From contig JAPLED010000091.1 in assembly GCA_026391475.1 (NCBI GenBank), positions 1-46,548 on the forward strand: a stretch of 46,548 bases of DNA, given 5' to 3'. The DNA is from Bacteroidia bacterium. GTDB taxonomy: Bacteria; Bacteroidota; Bacteroidia; Bacteroidales; VadinHA17. The notes under the pieces are model-generated. The model saw only the letters and a list, made by a program, of their open reading frames with translations. It was not told where the DNA came from and searched no databases. This document shows, one piece after another, positions 24,199-30,218 of this stretch (its first letter is position 1; the number at the start of each line of letters is the position of its first letter). The position numbers were made by a program, and so were the translations under genes.

Positions 24199-24404
24199 TT
24201 TATGACATACTGCGAATACCTTAATACGATCACCGGCGATACCCTTTCTCTTCACAAGGAATACCATGATAATCATTATGAGTTCCCGATTGAAAATGAT
24301 GATGAACTATTCGAGAGATTAATGTTTGAAATAAACCATCTGGCGTTCATAGTCATGAATGTCCTGTATATGAGCGCATTAAACAAATAAAGCAAGGTAA
24401 ATGA
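24199..24404 (+). pseudogene. tag: DNA-3-methyladenine glycosylase I, broken by internal deletion
   Basis: From the ATG at 24199 the frame reads MTYCEYLNTITGDTL, then YHDNHYEFPIENDDELFERL and FEIN, the start of Tag glycosylases (YHD-x-x-Y-x-FP-DD-ELF-RL-EIN). After EIN the frame goes wrong (HLAFIVMNV) and ends at 24390. In the next frame the DNA reads SGVHSHECPVYERIKQIKQGK, which resembles Tag C-termini (zinc-ligand His and Cys region). Its TGA (24402-24404) overlaps the ATG of the following gene as ATGA. So about 120 central codons, including the catalytic part, were lost near 24333-24342 and the reading frame shifted. The gene cannot be active. Confidence 0.7.
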
Positions 24405-24889
24405 GACGAAATGAAAGGGGAACATCAGATATTCTGGTAATTGAAGAAATAATCCGGAAAGCTGATGTATGCAGAATTGCAATTGCAAGTGGCAACATCC
24501 CATACATTGTTGCAATGAATTTCGGTTATAAGGGCATCCCTGAGCAAAGGTTATATTTTCATTGTGCAAACGAAGGAAGAAAACTCGAGATGATAAGACA
24601 GAATAACTATGTATGTTTTGAGATGGATACTGACCATCAGATATATAGTGGTATAAAGGGATGTGACTGGGGAATGAAATACAGCAGTGTAGTTGGTTAT
24701 GGCAATATCTCAATTGTAACAGAAAATGAGGCTAAGAAAACAGGGTTAAATTGTATCATGACTCATTATGGAGGTGAGGGGGAATATTTTTACGATGAGA
24801 AGGTGCTTGAGAGAACAACCATTCTCCGGCTCGATATTAAAGAAATGACGGGAAAAAGTGTTAACTTGCAATCAGTTAAAAAAGACTGA
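24401..24889 (+). CDS. Pyridoxamine 5'-phosphate oxidase-like flavoprotein (NimA family)
   Basis: A 162-residue split-barrel FMN-binding protein of the NimA/FMN-oxidase group: RKADVCRIAIASGNIPYIVAMNFGY, LYFHCANEGRKLEMIRQNN and VCFEMDTDHQI are the family strands, where the His and Lys near ANEGRK bind FMN. Nim proteins reduce 5-nitroimidazoles, but most members are simply unassigned flavoproteins, and resistance cannot be inferred. It begins inside the stop of the broken tag gene (ATGA overlap), so it was once translationally coupled to tag. The next gene starts 3 bp after its stop. Confidence 0.82.
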   Translation: MRRNERGTSDILVIEEIIRKADVCRIAIASGNIPYIVAMNFGYKGIPEQRLYFHCANEGRKLEMIRQNNYVCFEMDTDHQIYSGIKGCDWGMKYSSVVGYGNISIVTENEAKKTGLNCIMTHYGGEGEYFYDEKVLERTTILRLDIKEMTGKSVNLQSVKKD

Positions 24890-24892
24890 TTT

Positions 24893-25666
24893 ATGCAAAC
24901 ATTAAACGATTTACGGCTGGCTGTTCTGATTGATGCCGACAATATACCCTATAGCAATGTTAAGGGGATGCTGGAAGAGATAGCAAAGTACGGAACCCCC
25001 ACTTTTAAAAGGATTTACGGAGACTGGACTAAACCTACAATTTCGGGATGGAAATCAGTTCTGCTTGAGAATGCAATAACCCCTATTCAGCAATACAGTT
25101 ATACCAAGGGAAAAAATTCCACTGACTCGGCATTGATCATTGATGGAATGGATATACTCTATTCAGGAAAGGTCGATGGTTTTTGCATTGTTTCAAGCGA
25201 CAGCGATTTCACAAGGCTGGCAACAAGATTAAGGGAAGCGGGTATGAAAGTGATCGGGATTGGTGAAAGAAAAACACCTCATCCTTTTATCGTGGCCTGC
25301 GATAAATTCATCTATCTCGAAATAATCACATCATCAATAGTTACATTGGAACCTCCTCCTGAGATCAGAAAAAAGGGAAAACCTGTTGTAAAAAAGAAAA
25401 AAATCGAAGATGCAGATCCTCAAGCTCCTACACGTATTGTAAAGCGACTGATTGCCTCGTCTATTACGGATCTTGCTGATGATAACGGATGGGCATATCT
25501 TGGTGATGTCGGAAACCTGATCTTAAAGAAACAACCCGATTTTGATCCAAGGAATTTCGGATTCCCGAAACTGACTCCTCTTATCAGGTCGCTTGATTTT
25601 GAAATTGATGAAAGAGAATCAGGGCAAAATCATATAAAGCATATTTATATCAGGAATAGGAAGTAG
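24893..25666 (+). CDS. NYN-domain protein with C-terminal OST-HTH/LOTUS domain
   Basis: A 257-residue protein. Residues 8-145 form a NYN (PIN-like) domain: VLIDADNIPYSN with Asp, KNSTDSALIIDGMDIL, and VSSDSDFTRLATRLREAGMKVIGIG, giving the acidic cluster needed for metal-dependent RNA cleavage. A lysine-rich linker follows (about 165-180), and residues 180-255 (LIASSITDLADDNGWAYLGD, then ILKKQPDFDPRNFGFPKLTP) form an OST-HTH/LOTUS domain, which binds RNA. The DUF88/LabA-type arrangement suggests an RNA nuclease or RNA-binding protein of unknown target. It forms an operon with the NimA-like gene (3 bp). Confidence 0.87.
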   Translation: MQTLNDLRLAVLIDADNIPYSNVKGMLEEIAKYGTPTFKRIYGDWTKPTISGWKSVLLENAITPIQQYSYTKGKNSTDSALIIDGMDILYSGKVDGFCIVSSDSDFTRLATRLREAGMKVIGIGERKTPHPFIVACDKFIYLEIITSSIVTLEPPPEIRKKGKPVVKKKKIEDADPQAPTRIVKRLIASSITDLADDNGWAYLGDVGNLILKKQPDFDPRNFGFPKLTPLIRSLDFEIDERESGQNHIKHIYIRNRK

Positions 25667-25822
25667 AGAAGAAAAAAACAAATTCAAACGAACAAAATAA
25701 TATAACCATTGGTTTCTTCAAAATACAAATAATATCTGACAAATAAGATACTTTTTTACGGCCAGAAAAAGATCATAATGCTAAAAAGCTATTTAAATAC
25801 AATATATTATGACTATTTATTT

Positions 25823-25851
25823 TTTGTTTCCAAAAATAAATATGACCTTTG
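25823..25851 (+). promoter_or_regulatory. Probable promoter of the RRM/cold-shock gene pair
   Basis: TTTG at 25823-25826, then a 17-bp spacer, then GACCTTTG at 25844-25851, which misses the TAnnTTTG consensus by one base. It predicts a leader of about 27 nt before the ATG at 25885. The rest of the 218-bp gap (25667-25884) is AT-rich and otherwise empty. Confidence 0.4.
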
Positions 25852-25884
25852 TCCCTGTTTTATAAATACTTTAATAATTGAATT

Positions 25885-26211
25885 ATGAACATTTACGTAG
25901 GAAGTCTTCATTTTAAAATGAGTGAAGCAGAATTAAAAGAAATCTTTGAAGAGTATGGCGAAGTAACATCCGCAAAAATCATTATTGACAAATACTCTGG
26001 GAAAAGTAAAGGATTTGGTTTCGTTGAGATGCCGAATGACGCAGAAGCGAAAAAAGCTATCGAGGAATTAAATGGAGCTGAAGTTAGCGGTAGGAACATT
26101 ATCGTTAATGAATCAATCGAAAGAACCGACAGAAAAAGTAATTTCAGAGGTGGTGATGGCGACCGCAGAGGTGGTGGCGGTGGTGGAAACAGAAGAGATA
26201 ACTACAGGTAG
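25885..26211 (+). CDS. RRM-type RNA-binding protein with glycine-rich tail
   Basis: A 108-residue protein: one RRM (residues 1-78) with RNP2 IYVGSL at 3-8 and RNP1 KGFGFVEM at 41-48, then a Gly/Arg-rich tail (GGDGDRRGGGGGGNRRDNYR). This is a typical bacterial RRM/Rbp protein, abundant in Bacteroidota, that binds mRNA, often at single-stranded G- or U-rich sites. It is followed by a cold-shock protein gene 20 bp further on, and the two end at one strong terminator, so they are likely to be co-transcribed in response to temperature or growth state. Confidence 0.93.
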   Translation: MNIYVGSLHFKMSEAELKEIFEEYGEVTSAKIIIDKYSGKSKGFGFVEMPNDAEAKKAIEELNGAEVSGRNIIVNESIERTDRKSNFRGGDGDRRGGGGGGNRRDNYR

Positions 26212-26231
26212 GTAACAATAAATCTAAAACT

Positions 26232-26429
26232 ATGAAAGGTACTGTTAAATGGTATGACAGAGTAAAAGGTTATGGATTCCTTCAGACAGAAGATGACAAG
26301 GATATCTTTATCCACCGTTCAGGTTTAGAGGTTTCCCATACCGAACTTGAGGCAGGTCAGGCAGTAGAATTTGAAGTTGAGCAGAGAGAAAAGGGACCGG
26401 TTGCCATCAAAGTTAAAAAAGTAGATTAA
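26232..26429 (+). CDS. Cold-shock domain protein (CspA family)
   Basis: A 65-residue single OB-fold protein with both RNA-binding motifs: KGYGFL (RNP1, residues 12-17) and DIFIHRS (RNP2, 24-30). Length and sequence are normal for CspA-type RNA chaperones, which keep mRNA unstructured in the cold. Cotranscription with the RRM gene is likely (20-bp gap), and the transcript ends at the terminator 22 bp downstream. Confidence 0.95.
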   Translation: MKGTVKWYDRVKGYGFLQTEDDKDIFIHRSGLEVSHTELEAGQAVEFEVEQREKGPVAIKVKKVD

Positions 26430-26449
26430 TCTTACTCCAACTAATACCA

Positions 26450-26486
26450 AAGAGGCTGTAACAGGAATGTACAGCCTCTTTTTTTA
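26450..26486 (+). terminator. Intrinsic terminator after the cold-shock gene
   Basis: AGAGGCTGTA (26451-26460) pairs perfectly with TACAGCCTCT (26470-26479), with a 9-nt loop, followed by a run of six T. This is the strongest rho-independent terminator in the window. The A-rich bases before the left arm would let it work in reverse too, but the leftward gene there begins its own end 58 bp away. Confidence 0.9.
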
Positions 26487-26543
26487 TTACTTAATTGGCG
26501 TAGTTTGCTTTTAAGGTTGATATTTATCGGTTTCCGCTATGGA

Positions 26544-27863
26544 TTATACCAATTTCCAGCCTGTCCGGTAATTGTAATGCATCAGTTTTGTTGCAGCTCC
26601 GTCTGTGTCATCCACAAAAGTTTCAGTTTCGGGATTCCATTTGATAGTCCGTTTCAATTCGCAGGCAATATTTCCAAGGGTACAAACTGTACAACTGCTA
26701 TGTCCGATCTCAACCGGTACAACAGGATCTTTCCTGGAACGGACAGATTCAATAAAATTAACCTGATGAGGAATTTTTGTTTCATAAGGTCCCTCTGATT
26801 TTTCAGTTACCGGATGATTAAACTTCGGATCAGATGCGTTGAAAAATCCACGGGCTACTTCAATCCACCCATTCTCGCCCCAGAATTTAACTCCTTTTGT
26901 CTTCTTTTCGTCAAATGGTTCCGAGGTCATAATAACACCGTTTGCATATTTAAACGTCATAAATTCAGTTCCGTCGCCGATTGGTGATGCCTCAACTGGT
27001 CCGTTACGATCCATTCCAAGTCCCCACTGTGCAATATCAAACATATGAGCCCCCCAGTCGGTGGTGAAACCGCCACCCATGCCTTTGTACCACCTCCAGG
27101 CACCCCATAATTTTTCATTCTCCTCAGGATCAAGTGATATCGGAGGATCCAACTGATTATTAAAATGAATTGTCTCCGGTAGCGGACCAAGCCACAAATC
27201 CCAGTTCAGATCAACCGGCAGTGGTTCTACCGGAAGGTCATAAGGTTTAGGAGGAGCTCCCACATAAGCGTTTACAAGGCTTATTTTTCCAAGTGCACCG
27301 GTCTGTACCAGTTTGACAGCGTGCTGAAAATCAGGATCTGAACGCTGCTGGCTTCCGATAGCCAGGATGCTGCCCGTCTCCCTGACAATCTTCCTTAATT
27401 CCTGTCCCTCCTTAATAGTTAAAGTCATAGGTTTTTCAAGATAGATATCCTTGCCGGCTTTACAGGCAGCAATTGCTATCATTGCATGAGAATGATCAGG
27501 AACAGCAATAACGACTGCATCAATATCTTTCCTTTTCAGAAGGTCCCCATACTTCTCGTAAGTTTCAACTTTTACCTCTTTACCTGCTTTTTGATAAAAG
27601 GCTGTGACACGTTTTTCAAAGCGCTTACGTTTGATGCCATAAACATCGCATCCAGCAACAACCTGCACCCCGGGAATCTGAAGGAATCCGTTCAGTAAAA
27701 ACATTGATTGCCGTCCCATTCCGATAAATCCAAGTCTGATGTCGACATTGCCTTGTTTTGGCTGGCAACCGGTGATAGCGGGAATAACTATAATACCAGC
27801 CATTCCGGCAACTGTGGAGCCAATGAACCGACGCCTTGACCATTTTGCTTGTTGATCTTTCAT
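26544..27863 (-). CDS. Tat-exported Gfo/Idh/MocA-family oxidoreductase
   Basis: A 439-residue NAD(P)-dependent dehydrogenase-like protein. The N-terminus has a twin-arginine motif (SRRRFIG, 9-15), a hydrophobic stretch, and a Cys at TGCQP, so it is a Tat substrate and perhaps a lipoprotein. The Rossmann fold starts with IRLGFIGMGRQS; the catalytic EKP motif is in YLEKPMTLT; DWGAHMFDIAQWG holds the conserved His and Asp. Such exported members act on sugars or glycosides, probably in the periplasm with a pre-bound cofactor. The upstream gap contains a half-conserved copy of the GntR palindrome, suggesting control by the neighbouring regulator. The substrate is unknown. Confidence 0.88.
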   Translation of the reverse strand: MKDQQAKWSRRRFIGSTVAGMAGIIVIPAITGCQPKQGNVDIRLGFIGMGRQSMFLLNGFLQIPGVQVVAGCDVYGIKRKRFEKRVTAFYQKAGKEVKVETYEKYGDLLKRKDIDAVVIAVPDHSHAMIAIAACKAGKDIYLEKPMTLTIKEGQELRKIVRETGSILAIGSQQRSDPDFQHAVKLVQTGALGKISLVNAYVGAPPKPYDLPVEPLPVDLNWDLWLGPLPETIHFNNQLDPPISLDPEENEKLWGAWRWYKGMGGGFTTDWGAHMFDIAQWGLGMDRNGPVEASPIGDGTEFMTFKYANGVIMTSEPFDEKKTKGVKFWGENGWIEVARGFFNASDPKFNHPVTEKSEGPYETKIPHQVNFIESVRSRKDPVVPVEIGHSSCTVCTLGNIACELKRTIKWNPETETFVDDTDGAATKLMHYNYRTGWKLV

Positions 27864-27942
27864 GATGTTAGTTTTTATTAAAGGTTAAACTGAGTTTCAG
27901 GTTAGGGATTTCTTGAAGCATAAAAGTAAGATTTTTTCTTCT

Positions 27943-27958
27943 CACGTTAAATACAAGT
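27943..27958. promoter_or_regulatory. Possible half-conserved GntR operator before the oxidoreductase gene
   Basis: CACGTTAAATACAAGT shares its right ten bases (AAATACAAGT) with the perfect palindrome at 28820-28835; the left arm is degenerate. It lies 80-95 bp upstream of the Gfo/Idh/MocA start, between that gene and the GntR gene. The rest of this 157-bp gap holds nothing obvious. Confidence 0.35.
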
Positions 27959-28020
27959 TTCACAAAAATTCAATTTAGTTGTGTCAAAGAGAAGTAGTTC
28001 CGATATCTTGTTAATGGTTA

Positions 28021-28737
28021 TTAAAACCTACCGAAAATAGAATATTTTTCTGTATTACAGAAAATAGATGAATAGAGAAACAGTCCTGGATTATTGGTCT
28101 CCAATTTTCTTTCAAGGTGAAGTACCGGCTGATCTTTTTTCAGATGCAGGAACCGGCTTATCTTTTGTGAAGCAGGAATAGCTTTAATCCTTTGATCTCC
28201 TCCTTTAATCTCGATACGATAATGATCTCTCAATATCTGGAATAGTGACCGGTTTTCAAACTGCCTTGCTGTGATACGGGGAAGGTTTATATTAGCTATA
28301 TAACTGATATCGTAGAAGATTGGGTCATCATCAAGTAGCCGTACTCTTTCCATATAAATACAACCCGATTCCTTTTCCAACTCCGATAGCGGAAACATAA
28401 AATCATTTGGCCAGGGCTTCAGTACAGGTTTCACGATTATCTTTGTTTTCAGGTTGCGGTCACCAACCGCGGATGTTGTTCCTGAAACCGAGAGAATACC
28501 AATATCCTGTGGAAGGTGATGTACAATACTGCCTTTACCCTGGTGCTTCCTGATATATCCGCCATTAGCCAGGCTGCTGAGCGATTGCCGCACAGTCGGA
28601 CGCGTCATGCCATATAACTGGCACAGCTCATTTTCAGATGGTAACAGATCACCCTCCTTATAAACACCATCCATAATGTGTTTTCTAAGAACCTCATAGA
28701 GCCTCCTGTACTGAGGAATGGTTTTAGGACTGACCAT
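28021..28737 (-). CDS. GntR-family transcriptional regulator with UTRA domain
   Basis: A 238-residue GntR/HutC-type regulator. Residues 8-75 form the winged helix (YEVLRKHIMDGVYKEGDLLP, SENELCQLYGMTRPTVRQSL, then the wing NGGYIRKHQGKGS). Residues about 95-235 form the UTRA ligand domain (YMERVRLLDDDPIFYDISYI; the C-terminal LERKLE and SSIFCNTEKYSI strands), which binds small sugars or acids. It is transcribed away from the E2/E1 dehydrogenase operon, with two kinds of repeats in the shared 209-bp gap, so it probably controls that operon and itself. The effector is unknown. Confidence 0.9.
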   Translation of the reverse strand: MVSPKTIPQYRRLYEVLRKHIMDGVYKEGDLLPSENELCQLYGMTRPTVRQSLSSLANGGYIRKHQGKGSIVHHLPQDIGILSVSGTTSAVGDRNLKTKIIVKPVLKPWPNDFMFPLSELEKESGCIYMERVRLLDDDPIFYDISYIANINLPRITARQFENRSLFQILRDHYRIEIKGGDQRIKAIPASQKISRFLHLKKDQPVLHLERKLETNNPGLFLYSSIFCNTEKYSIFGRF

Positions 28738-28750
28738 GATAGGTATACAA

Positions 28751-28791
28751 TTGAAATAGATTTGAAATAAAGTTGAAATATAATTGAAATA
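28751..28791. repeat. Four TTGAAAT direct repeats at exactly 11-bp spacing
   Basis: TTGAAAT occurs at 28751, 28762, 28773 and 28784, with exactly 11 bp from start to start, so all copies face about the same side of the helix. They lie just upstream of the GntR gene start and 160 bp from the E2 gene. Such phased direct repeats usually bind a regulator cooperatively. The GntR protein is a dimer that prefers palindromes, so another protein may bind here. Confidence 0.65.
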
Positions 28792-28819
28792 CTAATTAGA
28801 CGTAAATATATTATTTTTT

Positions 28820-28835
28820 ACTTGTAAATACAAGT
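28820..28835. promoter_or_regulatory. Perfect palindrome ACTTGTA-AA-TACAAGT, likely GntR operator
   Basis: A 16-bp perfect palindrome with 7-bp arms in the gap between the divergent GntR regulator and the E2 gene. Size and symmetry fit a GntR/UTRA operator. The right arm recurs upstream of the Gfo/Idh/MocA gene. Confidence 0.65.
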
Positions 28836-28946
28836 TAAATAAATTATTTTTGTAACTATCGTATTTTCGGATTATTAATTAATTCGAAAATCGATTTTAT
28901 AATACTTATTGTAACAAGTTGAAACAGTCTTAATAAAAATAAAATT

Positions 28947-30197
28947 ATGGCAACAGCGGTAATAATGCCAAAGCAGGGGCAGTCGGTTGAGACCTGTATC
29001 GTAACCAAATGGTTTAAGAAAAAAGGAGAAAGTGTTTCTGTTGGGGATATCCTTTTCTCGTACGAAACCGACAAAGCTGCTTTCGATCTGGAATCACCTG
29101 CCGATGGGATACTGCTCGATGTTTTTTTTGGTGATGGTGCCGAAGTTCCGGTTCTGGTAAATGTTGCAGTAATTGGTAAAAGCGGGGAAGCAACCGAAGT
29201 TTTTAATCCGGATCAGTCAACTCACTCTCCTGATACAGCATCTAAAGCATCTACAGCTTTGGAAGCCATAGAGGCTATAAAGGCTGTAAAGGCTATAGAG
29301 GCTAAGGGTTTAAACAAAGTGTTGTCTACCCCCGATGGTAAATTAAGGATTTCGCCCAGGGCAAGACGTCTGGCGGGAGATAAAGGACTTAATTACAATA
29401 ATCTGCAAGGATCAGGACCCAACGGAAGGATTATCACAAGCGATATTGAAAAAATTTTGTCCGGAGCTGCAATCATCACAAAATCGGTTCATACAACAGG
29501 TGTTGAGTACACTGAACAACCGCTTAGTAATGTCCGGAAACTTATTGCAAAGGCGATGCATGCCTCATTACAAAACTCAGCGCAAATAACCCATCATATG
29601 AGTGCTGATGCCCGTCACCTTCTTGAAGCACGACAAAAGATTAAAAGTGAACTTTCCTCAGGTGCAACTAAACAGGATATCACTCTGAACGACATGGTAT
29701 GCTGGTGTGTGATAAGGGCACTGGAGAAATTTCCGGAGGCTAACAGTCATTTTCTTGATGACCGTATCAAAATTTTCCATAAGGTACACCTCGGCATTGC
29801 AGTTGATACACCGCGCGGACTGATGGTTCCATCCATAAAAAATGCCAGTGATATGGATCTGGTGAAATTATCAAAGGAGCTGAAATCGGTCGCAGAGGCC
29901 TGCAGAAAAGGAAGTATCAGTCCCGAGCTGATTCAAAGTACTGCAGCCACTTTCACTGTCTCAAATTTAGGAAGCTATGGGGTTGAGATGTTCACACCGG
30001 TTATCAATCTTCCACAGGCAGGGATCCTTGGTGTCTGCACAATTATAAACCGCCCTGCCAATATGGGTAATAACATATTTGGTTTCGTCCCGTATATCGG
30101 ATTATCGCTTACATACGATCACAGGGCAATTGATGGTGGTCCGGCTACGATGTTTCTGAAGGAGATTAAGGAACAAATCGAGAATTTTAAATACTAA
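28947..30197 (+). CDS. Dihydrolipoamide acyltransferase (E2) of a 2-oxoacid dehydrogenase complex
   Basis: 416 residues. Residues 1-80 form a lipoyl domain, with lipoylated Lys43 in YETDKAAFDLES. An alanine/lysine/glutamate linker with 9-bp coding repeats (105-120) follows, then the E1/E3-binding domain (132-171, RISPRARRLAGDKGLN...GSGPNGRI), and the catalytic CAT domain to the end, with His392 and Asp396 in YDHRAIDGG. It transfers the acyl group from E1 to CoA. It could be pyruvate-, acetoin- or branched-chain-specific; the fused E1 downstream (21 bp) does not settle it. No E3 (lipoamide dehydrogenase) gene is near, so E3 must come from elsewhere. Confidence 0.92.
   Translation: MATAVIMPKQGQSVETCIVTKWFKKKGESVSVGDILFSYETDKAAFDLESPADGILLDVFFGDGAEVPVLVNVAVIGKSGEATEVFNPDQSTHSPDTASKASTALEAIEAIKAVKAIEAKGLNKVLSTPDGKLRISPRARRLAGDKGLNYNNLQGSGPNGRIITSDIEKILSGAAIITKSVHTTGVEYTEQPLSNVRKLIAKAMHASLQNSAQITHHMSADARHLLEARQKIKSELSSGATKQDITLNDMVCWCVIRALEKFPEANSHFLDDRIKIFHKVHLGIAVDTPRGLMVPSIKNASDMDLVKLSKELKSVAEACRKGSISPELIQSTAATFTVSNLGSYGVEMFTPVINLPQAGILGVCTIINRPANMGNNIFGFVPYIGLSLTYDHRAIDGGPATMFLKEIKEQIENFKY
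29262..29306 (+). repeat. 9-bp tandem repeat in the E2 linker (five units)
   Basis: GAAGCCATA, GAGGCTATA, AAGGCTGTA, AAGGCTATA and GAGGCTAAG follow each other, encoding EAI-EAI-KAV-KAI-EAK. E2 linkers are flexible and vary in length, so slippage here would be tolerated. Confidence 0.8.
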
Positions 30198-30218
30198 GAA
30201 AAAGATAAAATATATCAT

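Noticed and set aside
24401-24889. Nitroimidazole resistance gene
   Set aside because: The protein is a NimA-like flavoprotein, but most members of the family have no shown resistance role.
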